Source: Acetobacterium sp. (lineage in GTDB: Bacteria > Bacillota > Clostridia > Eubacteriales > Eubacteriaceae). Taken from it: DNA of 6,076 bases. The notes beneath the pieces are model-generated. The model was not told where the DNA came from, made no database searches, and saw only the letters and a list, made by a program, of their open reading frames with translations. Of the stretch, positions 1 through 6,076 are shown piece by piece; position 1 is the first letter of the stretch, and each line of letters starts with the position of its first letter. The position numbers and the translations under genes are program-made. The stretch is from assembly GCA_022013395.1 (NCBI GenBank), contig JAKLQL010000201.1, positions 1 to 6,076 on the forward strand, read 5' to 3'.

Positions 1-2024
1 ACGGTGCCTGCACCAATGGTGGAATCAAACATTTCCACCATGCCCCGCTGACTGGCCACATTCAGATCTTTAAGGGTTTCGGTCAGCTGATTGATAAAAT
101 CGAATGGTTCATCTTTTTTCGGGTCTTGATTCACAGTTTTTACTTCGCTTTTTATTTCAGCAGGTGACTCAATCGCCACATCAATAAATTGCGGTGCGCC
201 GTTGGTTTCCAGAAATGCTCGGGAGATATTCAAAACTTCTGCGCCCCGCCATTTCATGATCAGACGACCAGAATCAGTGACGATGGCCACCGGAGTAATC
301 TCAAGATTTTCAGCGTTGCCCATGGCAATAAAAGTATCCACATCTTTGGGATCGACCACCACCGCCATTCGTTCCTGGGATTCAGAAATGGCCAGTTCAG
401 TGCCATCCAGACCTTCGTATTTCTTTGGCACCTTATCCAAGTCTATTTCCAGACTGTCAGCCAGTTCGCCAATGGCCACTGATACGCCACCAGCTCCAAA
501 ATCATTACAGCGCTTGATTAAATTGGACAGCTCTTTACTTCTGAAAAGTCGTTGGATTTTTCGTTCTTCTACCGGATTCCCTTTTTGAACCTCGGCACCG
601 CTTTCCAGAATTGATTCTTCGGTGTGGGCCTTGGATGAGCCGGTAGCGCCGCCACAACCGTCCCGTCCGGTTCGTCCGCCAACCAACAGCACCACATCGC
701 CAGAAGTGGGGCGTTCACGGATAACATTTTCTTTGGGTGCCGCCGCAATCACCGCCCCGACTTCCATCCGTTTGGCCAGAAACCCCGGGTCGTAAACTTC
801 GGTTACCTGACCGGTTGCCAAACCGATCTGATTTCCATAAGAGCTGTAGCCATGAGCAGCTTCAGTAGAAATTTTACGCTGGGGCAATTTACCCTGCAAA
901 GTGTCTTCAATGGCCGCCCGGGGATCCCAGGCTCCGGTAACCCGCATGGCCTGATAAACATAGCTGCGTCCCGAAAGCGGATCCCGGATAGCACCGCCCA
1001 AACAGGTAGCGGCGCCCCCAAAAGGTTCGATTTCAGTAGGATGATTATGGGTTTCATTTTTAAACATCAGCAGCCATTCTTCATCGACACCGTCATGATC
1101 GATGATCATGTTGATACTGCAGGCGTTGATTTCCTCCGATTCATCCAGATCGGGAATCCGTCCCTGTTTCTTAAGGGCTTTAGTACCAATCACAGCCAGA
1201 TCCATCAGACTCATGGGACGTTCGGTATTTTCGCCATATAATTCGGTTCTGGCTTGACAATAATCGTCGTAAGCAAGCTTCATGGCCTGTGAAATGTGGT
1301 CATCCCCCAGGAAATGGACCTGCTGGATCTGGGTCAAAAAGGTCGTATGACGACAATGATCCGACCAATAGGTATCAATCACCTTTAATTCCGTAATGGT
1401 CGGATTTCGTTTTTCATCTTTATTAAAATAATTCTGGACAAACTGAATGTCTTCCGTAGTCATGGCGAATCCATTTTCTACCCGAAATACTTCTAATTGG
1501 TCTTTACCGAGATTAATAAAACCATCCAATGGCTTGATATCTTTGGGTTCCCGAATTTCATCAACTAGGGTGACAAATGGTTCCAGGCTGGCTTCCTGAG
1601 AATCCACCGGATTGATCATATAGTGTTTAATGCTGTCAAATTCTTTTTGTGTCAATGCTCCTGTGAGTACAACAATTTTTGCTACCTTAACCAGCGCACG
1701 TTCACCGGACACGATCTGAATACACTGAACTGCCGAATCTCCATGCTGGTCATATTGGCCAGGCAAATAGGAAATCCCGAAAATTTTCTCGTCATCATTG
1801 ATCTGAATGGATCCTTCAAATACCTGGTCGACATTGGGTTCGGATAAAATGGTGCCGATAATCTGTTTGAATAGATTATCTTCCACACCTTCTACATCGT
1901 AACGGTATAAAATACGCAAAGATTCAAGTTTCTGAATCTTTAAAATACGTTGAAAGGTCTGTGTCAGCGATTTAGCTTCTACTTCAAACTTGTCTTTTTT
2001 TTCTACAAAAATTCGTTTTATCAC
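1..2024 (-). CDS. purL: Phosphoribosylformylglycinamidine synthase (FGAM synthase), N-terminal part, cut by the window edge
   Basis: PurL converts FGAR, glutamine and ATP into FGAM in the fourth step of de novo purine synthesis, in the cytosol. The 674 complete codons in the window read without a stop or frameshift. Recognisable PurL signatures are YWSDHCRHTTF (219-229), NETHNHPTEIEPFGG (from 323; the region that binds substrate and nucleotide in this family), GGRTGRDGCGG (449-459) and CNDFGAGGVSVAIGELAD (from 506). The sequence resembles the large single-chain clostridial type, which usually runs to roughly 1,200 or more residues. The second AIRS-like half and the C-terminal glutaminase domain would therefore lie beyond position 1. 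The start is GTG at 2024-2022: an AAAGGTGGG ribosome binding site lies 6 nt upstream, the N-terminus (VIKRIFVEKKDKFEVEA) fits, and no ATG occurs in frame for more than 100 codons. The gene diverges from the MBL hydrolase and has its own PurBox-covered promoter. An A8 run (1995-2002, codons 8-10) is a possible slippage site, but the frame is intact here. Confidence 0.96.
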   Translation of the reverse strand, partial: MIKRIFVEKKDKFEVEAKSLTQTFQRILKIQKLESLRILYRYDVEGVEDNLFKQIIGTILSEPNVDQVFEGSIQINDDEKIFGISYLPGQYDQHGDSAVQCIQIVSGERALVKVAKIVVLTGALTQKEFDSIKHYMINPVDSQEASLEPFVTLVDEIREPKDIKPLDGFINLGKDQLEVFRVENGFAMTTEDIQFVQNYFNKDEKRNPTITELKVIDTYWSDHCRHTTFLTQIQQVHFLGDDHISQAMKLAYDDYCQARTELYGENTERPMSLMDLAVIGTKALKKQGRIPDLDESEEINACSINMIIDHDGVDEEWLLMFKNETHNHPTEIEPFGGAATCLGGAIRDPLSGRSYVYQAMRVTGAWDPRAAIEDTLQGKLPQRKISTEAAHGYSSYGNQIGLATGQVTEVYDPGFLAKRMEVGAVIAAAPKENVIRERPTSGDVVLLVGGRTGRDGCGGATGSSKAHTEESILESGAEVQKGNPVEERKIQRLFRSKELSNLIKRCNDFGAGGVSVAIGELADSLEIDLDKVPKKYEGLDGTELAISESQERMAVVVDPKDVDTFIAMGNAENLEITPVAIVTDSGRLIMKWRGAEVLNISRAFLETNGAPQFIDVAIESPAEIKSEVKTVNQDPKKDEPFDFINQLTETLKDLNVASQRGMVEMFDSTIGAGT

Positions 2025-2030
2025 AATTTT

Positions 2031-2038
2031 CCCACCTT
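2031..2038 (-). promoter_or_regulatory. Ribosome binding site of purL, deciding the GTG start
   Basis: On the minus strand AAGGTGGG is followed by AAAATT and then GTG, a 6-nt spacer. No other good start lies nearby in this frame, so this site fixes the non-ATG start of purL at 2024. Confidence 0.8.
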
Positions 2039-2054
2039 TTTTAATGATACACTT

Positions 2055-2083
2055 ATTTTACTATTTCCGAACAATAATTTCAA
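2055..2083 (-). promoter_or_regulatory. Sigma-A-type promoter of purL
   Basis: Read on the minus strand, a -35 box TTGAAA (2083-2078) is followed by a 17-bp spacer and a -10 box TAAAAT (2060-2055). This is one mismatch from consensus in each hexamer at the ideal spacing. Transcription would start near 2048, giving a leader of only about 25 nt. That leaves no room for a riboswitch, so control should act on initiation. One PurBox lies in the spacer. Confidence 0.7.
2063..2075 (+). promoter_or_regulatory. PurBox 1, putative PurR operator inside the purL promoter spacer
   Basis: ATTTCCGAACAAT matches the Firmicutes PurBox consensus AWWWCCGAACWWT at all 13 positions. It lies between the -10 and -35 boxes of the purL promoter, where bound PurR would be expected to block RNA polymerase. 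In Bacillus, PurR is a PRPP-responsive repressor of purine genes; that it acts here is inferred from the site. Confidence 0.75.
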
Positions 2084-2093
2084 TAGAATTTAA

Positions 2094-2106
2094 AACGTTC
2101 GGATTA
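2094..2106 (-). promoter_or_regulatory. PurBox 2, inverted partner of PurBox 1
   Basis: On the minus strand TAATCCGAACGTT matches 11 of 13 positions of AWWWCCGAACWWT, including the whole CCGAAC core. It faces PurBox 1 with 18 bp between the 13-mers (24 bp between cores), close to the 16-17 bp usual in Bacillus PurBox pairs. It lies just upstream of the purL -35 box. Confidence 0.65.
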
Positions 2107-2313
2107 TTTTTTTATTTTCTGTAATTTTTCTTAGGTTTGCGTATTGATTTTTAAGCTTTAGACCATCTATTCAACAAATCGCTCCGTTTCACTCTCCTGC
2201 TATATTTAAGTATTCATTAATGTGATATAATTAAAGTTATAATTTGATGTGATATGGGTATTATAATTTCAATCATTGATTCATCGAAAATAAACATCCA
2301 CGAGAGGTATAAA
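2107..2313. other. AT-rich divergent intergenic region between purL and the MBL gene
   Basis: This region contains no gene that I can support. The purL side carries the PurBoxes and promoter described separately. The MBL side carries TATAAT-like stretches at 2226-2231, 2238-2243 and 2262-2267 and a direct repeat TGTGATAT (2221-2228 and 2248-2255, 27 bp apart). I see no stem-loop strong enough to call a terminator or riboswitch. Confidence 0.5.
2223..2231 (+). promoter_or_regulatory. Candidate extended -10 promoter for the MBL hydrolase gene
   Basis: TGATATAAT fits the extended -10 form TGnTATAAT exactly. The -35 position (around 2203-2208, TATTTA) is poor, which extended -10 promoters tolerate. 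It would give a leader of about 75 nt. Other TATAAT hexamers at 2238-2243 and 2262-2267 compete, so the exact promoter is uncertain. Confidence 0.4.
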
Positions 2314-3012
2314 ATGAAAATTTTCCATTTACACCATAGCGGCTTTTTAATTCAGCTGGAAGATAAAACTCTGATTTTTGACTGCTTTACACATATACCA
2401 ACAAGTCTACTGCGAAAAGGACTGCCCCATTATTTTTTTGTATCTCATGGTCATGGCGATCATTACACGGCAGATATTTTCTCAACCGAACGGATCTACC
2501 AGCCCACTTATATCTTAAGCAGCGACATTCCCAAGACTTCCACCCACAAAACACATACCATGGGACCCTATCAGCACATGTCTCTGGGAGGCATGGACAT
2601 TAAAACCTTTGGATCCACCGATCAAGGTGTTTCCTTTTACATTGCCACCAACTCACACCGAATTTTCCATGCCGGTGATTTGAATTGGTGGGATTGGGAC
2701 ACCAAGGAAAAACCGAATATCGATCCGGCACAGGAAGAAAAAGACTATAAGTGTGAACTGGCGAAAATGCATGATCTTCCGATGGAGTTCGCCTTTATTC
2801 CGGTAGATCCCCGTCTGGGTGACTCTTTCTACAAAGCCGGTGAGTATTTTATTGAGACCTTTCATCCTAAAGTATTGATTCCGATGCATTTTCGAGATGA
2901 TTTCAGCATCATTAGAAAATTCAAGGACAAAATCGGAATTACTGATACCGTTATCCCGATATTTAAAGAACGAAATGTGAAGATCAAAAATACCTGGTCA
3001 AATGGATCCTGA
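2314..3012 (+). CDS. Metallo-beta-lactamase-fold metal-dependent hydrolase, substrate unknown
   Basis: This is a 232-residue soluble protein of the MBL-fold hydrolase superfamily. The metal-binding motif HxHxDH is present as HGHGDH at residues 45-50, after an N-terminal beta-strand region (MKIFHLHHSGFLIQL) typical of this fold. Further likely ligands are D122 in HAGDLNWWDW and H192 in LIPMHF. The metal site therefore looks complete and the enzyme active. I see no signal peptide or membrane segment. The family covers lactonases, nucleases and phosphodiesterases, and the substrate cannot be read from sequence. I choose the ATG at 2314 because GAGAGG (2302-2307) sits 6 nt upstream. An in-frame ATG at 2254 would add 20 residues, but it has no good ribosome binding site and that stretch overlaps promoter-like sequence. 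The gene ends 105 bp before the PAS-GGDEF gene and no clear terminator separates them, so some read-through is possible. Confidence 0.88.
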   Translation: MKIFHLHHSGFLIQLEDKTLIFDCFTHIPTSLLRKGLPHYFFVSHGHGDHYTADIFSTERIYQPTYILSSDIPKTSTHKTHTMGPYQHMSLGGMDIKTFGSTDQGVSFYIATNSHRIFHAGDLNWWDWDTKEKPNIDPAQEEKDYKCELAKMHDLPMEFAFIPVDPRLGDSFYKAGEYFIETFHPKVLIPMHFRDDFSIIRKFKDKIGITDTVIPIFKERNVKIKNTWSNGS

Positions 3013-3029
3013 TATTTTCCGTCTTTCAG

Positions 3030-3101
3030 GCTATAATATTAGATAATTGCGAAAGTACCGTGAGCTTTGTGTTCAGTTTCGTAATTGCCTAGCTATAATA
3101 T
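3030..3101 (+). promoter_or_regulatory. Duplicated -10-like element GCTATAATAT upstream of the PAS-GGDEF gene
   Basis: The 10-mer GCTATAATAT occurs at 3030-3039 and again at 3092-3101, each containing a perfect TATAAT -10 hexamer. The -35 regions are weak (GTTCAG at 3071-3076 for the downstream copy). The downstream copy would start transcription near 3106, inside or next to the ribosome binding site, giving an almost leaderless message. The upstream copy leaves a leader of about 75 nt that includes the inverted repeat. Confidence 0.4.
3045..3086. repeat. Inverted repeat, possible operator of the PAS-GGDEF gene
   Basis: AATTGCGAAA (3045-3054) and TTTCGTAATT (3077-3086) are inverted copies matching at 9 of 10 positions, with a 22-bp gap. 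The right arm ends 7 bp before the downstream TATAAT, so a bound dimer would cover the -35 region. The gap is too long for a good hairpin, which favours a protein-binding site. No known regulator is recognised. Confidence 0.35.
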
Positions 3102-3105
3102 AGAA

Positions 3106-3110
3106 AGGGG
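3106..3110 (+). promoter_or_regulatory. Ribosome binding site of the PAS-GGDEF gene, deciding the start
   Basis: AGGGG lies 7 nt before the ATG at 3118. This supports the ATG over the in-frame TTG at 3085, which would place the ribosome binding site and the -10 element inside the coding region. Confidence 0.7.
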
Positions 3111-3117
3111 TATACCC

Positions 3118-5253
3118 ATGAACGACTTCTTTTTCCTCAATGAAGATAGTGAACAGCATTTCAACGGTATTTTTTCTGTGAGCACAGAATTTCTTTGTAT
3201 CACTGATGAGCGGGGAAAAATTATGAAATCAAATCAGGTTTGGGAAACCAAACTGGGCTATCTGACGCCCGAACTTATTGATAAAAATCTCATTGACCTC
3301 GTCCACCCCAACGATGTGGCAAACCTGATTCTGGCCTTTAAAAAACTCTCTGCGAAAAACGAAAATCTGTCACTGACCAGCCGGTTGCGTTCAAATGACG
3401 GTTCCTATCGATTTGTAACCTGGCAGTTCCAATGGGTGGATGGGCTAATTTACAGTTGTGCCAAAGATCTGACCGAACTCTATTATGCAAAAAAAGATGC
3501 CGAATCCGCCGAATTTTTAAAAAATCAATTACTTTCCATTTTAACCACCGAAATTCATGAACCCCTGGAAAATTTGTCACTGTTTTTGCAGTTAATTAGT
3601 AAAACCCGGTCCATCTCGGATCAGACGATCTGTCTGGAAAATATCCGGCTTTCCTCAGAATTTCTAGAAAATCTGATTAATGGCATTCTGGTGATCGACA
3701 AAAGAAATCAGACCAGCCATGATGTGAGCACTTTTAATTTTCACAACACCGTTGAAGATGCGATTATCCCCCTTATCGCCAGTGCCAAACGGCATAACAT
3801 CGCCATTGATTTGGCGATTAGTCCAAAAATCCCACCCAATGTCCTGGGGGATGCGCAGCGACTCAAACAGATTATTTCCTATTTAATTCTTAACGCCATT
3901 AAATGTCTGGAGCAGGGCAAAATCAGTATTGAAGTTACTCCTGAAAATACCAGCAAAGCCGTTTTTAAGATTTATTTTAATGTGAAAACTACTGGAATTC
4001 CATCCTTGAAAAGTGTCACCGATCCTTTTTCCCGCAACGATCCCAATGGCATAACTACTGAAAATAACCTGAGTTTTGTTTTGGAGTTGGTCAAAACACT
4101 GGTTGAAACCATGAACGGCAAGCTATCTGCCACCCGAGACAGTGAGGATGGCTATGAATTTTCGTTTCACATTCTATTGCTCCGAGATGATATTCATAAT
4201 ACAAAAAACGACAGCAATCCATCCGGGCGGGTATTGCCGATGTATAACAAAAACATTCGGCTTAAAGAAGAAGAACTGCTGGCAATTGAGCAAATCGGGA
4301 ATGATCAGGCTAAATCGCATGACAGGATTAGTCCTGAAAAAAGACAGCGGATCTTAGTGGTTGACGATTCCCTTGCTAACACCCAATTACTCACCCAAAC
4401 TTTGATCGAAAATTATGAAATTCTTGTTGCTAACAGCGGAAAAGATGCCTTAGCCATTGTTCAACAAACTCCAGCTCCAGATCTGATTCTGCTGGACCTG
4501 AGCATGCCGGATATGAGCGGCTATGAGGTCTGTAAACAAATCCAATTGGAAGAAAGCACCATGACCATTCCGATTATTTTTCTGACCACTCTGAGTGACA
4601 CGGAAAATGAAGTTTATGGTTTACCATCCGGTGCCATGGATTTTATTTCCAAGCCCTTTGATCTTCCCAGCGTAGCGGAAAAAATTAAAAATCAGCTGGC
4701 TCTTAAATACTATCGGGAAATCCTCAGCATGACTGCCGATACCAACGCGTTAACTCAAATCGCCAACCGTCGCCGATTCGAAGAAATGTTGGCCATCGAA
4801 ATTCGCAAAGCCAGGCGCAATAACACCCCCTTGTCGGTGATCCGAATTGATATCGACTATTTCAAGTCTTATAATAATACCTATGGACATTTGGAAGGAG
4901 ACGATTGTCTTCGGGAAGTTGCCAATGCCTTTAAAAAAACATTAAAACGGGCCGGTGATCTGGTTGCCCGTTGGGAAGGTGAGGCGTTCGCCTGTCTGCT
5001 CCCGGACACTAACTTAAAGGGAGCCAGTCATGTCGCCGAGAAGATTAGAAAAGCGATACTAAATCTGAGGATTCCCCACCAGTCATCTCCTGGAGAAAAA
5101 GTTATCACCATATCACTGGGCGTCGCCACCGGAGCTAAATCTCATGAATATTCAGGCGAAGATTCTTTTGAAACCCTTCTCGATCACGCTCAGTCCGCCT
5201 TGGCAAAATCAAAACAATCTGGACGAAATCAGGTTAGTGTTTACAAAAAATAA
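3118..5253 (+). CDS. PAS / degenerate histidine kinase / receiver / degenerate GGDEF signalling protein
   Basis: This is a 711-residue cytosolic signalling protein with no membrane segment. Domains in order are: PAS sensor (about 10-120); HisKA-like helices (about 130-200); HATPase-like domain (about 240-355); linker; receiver (about 411-530); GGDEF (about 540-711). The kinase core looks dead. The SHEIRTPL motif reads TTEIHEPL, with T144 in place of the phospho-acceptor histidine. The N-box asparagine (N259, NAIK) remains, but the DxGxG box reads TTGIP (291-295) and no GxGLGL lid is present. The receiver keeps D416/D417, the phospho-acceptor D460, T490 and K512. In GGDEF, the metal and guanine-contact residues D578, N586 and D595 and the RxxD inhibitory site (R611-D614) are kept, but the signature reads EGEAF (620-624). 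The protein probably receives phosphate from a separate kinase and binds rather than makes c-di-GMP. The ATG at 3118 follows AGGGG by 7 nt; an in-frame TTG at 3085 overlaps the -10 element and is less likely. Confidence 0.9.
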   Translation: MNDFFFLNEDSEQHFNGIFSVSTEFLCITDERGKIMKSNQVWETKLGYLTPELIDKNLIDLVHPNDVANLILAFKKLSAKNENLSLTSRLRSNDGSYRFVTWQFQWVDGLIYSCAKDLTELYYAKKDAESAEFLKNQLLSILTTEIHEPLENLSLFLQLISKTRSISDQTICLENIRLSSEFLENLINGILVIDKRNQTSHDVSTFNFHNTVEDAIIPLIASAKRHNIAIDLAISPKIPPNVLGDAQRLKQIISYLILNAIKCLEQGKISIEVTPENTSKAVFKIYFNVKTTGIPSLKSVTDPFSRNDPNGITTENNLSFVLELVKTLVETMNGKLSATRDSEDGYEFSFHILLLRDDIHNTKNDSNPSGRVLPMYNKNIRLKEEELLAIEQIGNDQAKSHDRISPEKRQRILVVDDSLANTQLLTQTLIENYEILVANSGKDALAIVQQTPAPDLILLDLSMPDMSGYEVCKQIQLEESTMTIPIIFLTTLSDTENEVYGLPSGAMDFISKPFDLPSVAEKIKNQLALKYYREILSMTADTNALTQIANRRRFEEMLAIEIRKARRNNTPLSVIRIDIDYFKSYNNTYGHLEGDDCLREVANAFKKTLKRAGDLVARWEGEAFACLLPDTNLKGASHVAEKIRKAILNLRIPHQSSPGEKVITISLGVATGAKSHEYSGEDSFETLLDHAQSALAKSKQSGRNQVSVYKK

Positions 5254-5263
5254 ACGGCCAATA

Positions 5264-5297
5264 ATAAACCCATATTCCAGTCCGAATATGGGTTTAT
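5264..5297 (+). terminator. Intrinsic terminator after the PAS-GGDEF gene, possibly bidirectional
   Basis: A perfect 14-bp stem ATAAACCCATATTC / GAATATGGGTTTAT closes a 6-nt loop (CAGTCC), 10 bp after the TAA stop. On the plus strand it is followed by a T-rich tail (CTTAGTTTTAT). Because pcm converges from the other side and the stem begins 28 bp past its stop, the same hairpin may also end the minus-strand transcript, although the T-tract in that direction is weak. Confidence 0.85.
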
Positions 5298-5325
5298 CTT
5301 AGTTTTATATTCATTTTCTGCCTTT

Positions 5326-5913
5326 CTATTCTGGCCAGCCGTATTTCCCTTTCATTTCCACAAAACGGACCAACTCAATAGTATGTTCATGAATCATCCC
5401 TTTTTCATCCTTAAAAACCAGTTTTAATTCCTGTAATTCTGGCGGTCCTATGGGAATAATCATCCGTCCGCCCATAGCCAGTTGTTCCATCAGTTCATCG
5501 GGAATTCTACCAGCAGCGGCAGTTACCATTACCCGGTCGTATGGGGCGTGTTCAGTCCAGCCATCGCTGCCATCACCGATTTTATAAAAAATATTAGTAT
5601 AGCCCATATCATTCAGTCTTTTTTGTGCAGTTTCAGAAAGCGCGCTGATCCGCTCAACAGTATAAACAGATTTAGAAAATCTAGCCAGCAAAGCAGTCTT
5701 ATAACCTGAACCAGTGCCAACCTCTAACACTCTACTATCCATTTCTGGTGCTAGTAGTCTGGTCATTTCCAATACCAAACTTGGCTAGGATATGGTTTGT
5801 TCATAACCGATAGATAATGGTTTGTCCAGATCCGCAAAAGCCTTCATATCTGTATCAATAAAATAGGAACGATCCAGATGATGATAGAATTCAACTAAAG
5901 CCTTTAAATCCAT
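5326..5913 (-). pseudogene. pcm: Protein-L-isoaspartate O-methyltransferase, interrupted by an in-frame TAG at codon 43
   Basis: Pcm uses SAM to methylate isoaspartyl residues in damaged proteins, starting their repair. The reading frame from ATG 5913 (AAGGAAG ribosome binding site at 5930-5924) to the TAG at 5328-5326 spans 195 residues if codon 43 is read as an amino acid, near the family's usual 200-215. The N-terminal part ends SIGYEQTIS, then TAG (5787-5785), then PSLVLEMTRLLAP. The family motif here is QTISQP, so a conserved glutamine codon (CAG) appears changed to TAG by one transition, just after the active-site Ser42. Downstream, SAM motif I VLEVGTGSGY (62-71), GDGSDGW and the C-terminal GGRMIIPIG region are intact, with no other lesion. 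Restart at TTG 5778 or ATG 5766 would lack the active-site loop. Possible explanations are a recent pseudogene, a sequencing error, or UAG read-through. It converges on the PAS-GGDEF gene. Confidence 0.85.
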
Positions 5914-5961
5914 CTTTTTTCCGCTTCCTTTCATATTTTAAATAGATTATTATGGCACTAA

Positions 5962-6075
5962 CTATAATTCAAAACAATCGCTTTCGATGAGGTATTCCCG
6001 AACCCCTCGCAGTGAGGGGTGATTGGTTGCCTGACTGATCCTGGGGTAAACGGTTAGATGATCCATGCGATTTTC
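5962..6075 (-). CDS. C-terminal end of an unidentified gene upstream of pcm
   Basis: A minus-strand frame is open from the right edge for 37 codons (ENRMDHLTVYPRISQ... to ...YLIESDCFEL) and ends at TAG (5964-5962). The residue mix looks like a real protein end: it is hydrophilic and balanced, whereas the two other minus-strand frames are closed by stops. I do not recognise the family from this fragment. It ends 48 bp before the pcm start with no terminator between, so the two are probably co-transcribed. A GC-rich inverted repeat at 6002-6020 lies inside the frame and is best explained as coding sequence. Confidence 0.5.
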   Translation of the reverse strand, partial: ENRMDHLTVYPRISQATNHPSLRGVREYLIESDCFEL

Positions 6076-6076
6076 T

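Noticed and set aside
189..1847. Several plus-strand open frames (189-482, 202-588, 852-1241, 1623-1847) and a minus-strand frame at 803-1057.
   Set aside because: They lie entirely within purL in other frames, have no recognisable domains or ribosome binding sites, and purL is clearly conserved and intact through the same stretch.
2221..2255. Direct repeat TGTGATAT, considered as a CRP-like or iteron-like site.
   Set aside because: It has only two short AT-rich copies, no inverted partner (TCACA), and this base composition produces such repeats by chance.
2254..2313. A 20-residue N-terminal extension of the MBL hydrolase from the ATG at 2254.
   Set aside because: There is no good ribosome binding site before it and the extension (MGIIISIIDSS...) overlaps TATAAT-like promoter sequence. 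The ATG at 2314 has GAGAGG at the right distance and begins directly at the MBL fold.
3085..3117. An 11-residue extension of the PAS-GGDEF protein from the TTG at 3085.
   Set aside because: It would translate through the -10 element and the ribosome binding site that serves the ATG at 3118.
5482..5709. Plus-strand open frame opposite pcm.
   Set aside because: It is antisense to conserved Pcm motifs, with no ribosome binding site or domain, so it is a shadow frame.
6002..6020. GC-rich inverted repeat ACCCCTC-gcagt-GAGGGGT that looks like a terminator or attenuator ahead of pcm.
   Set aside because: It has no T-tract on either strand and lies inside an open minus-strand frame that continues past it for about 14 codons, so coding sequence explains it.

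Overview
The window looks like chromosomal DNA from a low-GC Gram-positive anaerobe. The evidence is a single-chain, clostridial-type PurL, strong AGG-type ribosome binding sites, Firmicutes-type PurBoxes and AT-rich intergenic spacers. A member of the Clostridia, possibly Acetobacterium/Eubacterium-like, is my best guess; the genus cannot be fixed from the sequence alone.

Layout. Positions 1-2024 (minus strand) hold the N-terminal 674 codons of purL, the FGAM synthase of de novo purine synthesis, cut by the left edge. Its GTG start, ribosome binding site, a well-spaced sigma-A-type promoter and two inverted PurBoxes (one inside the promoter spacer) are all readable at 2024-2106. Diverging from it, 2314-3012 (plus) encodes a 232-residue metallo-beta-lactamase-fold hydrolase of unknown substrate. 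After a 105-bp spacer with a repeated GCTATAATAT element and an inverted repeat, 3118-5253 (plus) encodes a 711-residue soluble PAS / histidine-kinase-like / receiver / GGDEF protein. It ends at a strong 14-bp stem-loop terminator at 5264-5297. Converging on that terminator from the right, 5326-5913 (minus) is pcm (protein-L-isoaspartate O-methyltransferase), interrupted at codon 43 by an in-frame TAG. At the right edge, 5962-6075 (minus) is the likely C-terminal end of another gene, upstream of pcm and probably in the same transcription unit.

The genes do not form one pathway. purL appears to be an individually regulated purine gene, the MBL hydrolase an isolated enzyme, the PAS-REC-GGDEF protein a signalling component, and pcm a protein-repair gene. 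The two points most worth attention are these. First, the signalling protein has a wrecked kinase core and an altered GGDEF signature (EGEAF) but an intact receiver and an intact RxxD c-di-GMP-binding motif, which suggests an effector or receptor rather than an enzyme. Second, the amber codon sits in the catalytic motif of an otherwise intact pcm. I saw no RNA gene, CRISPR array, insertion sequence or phage-like signal.
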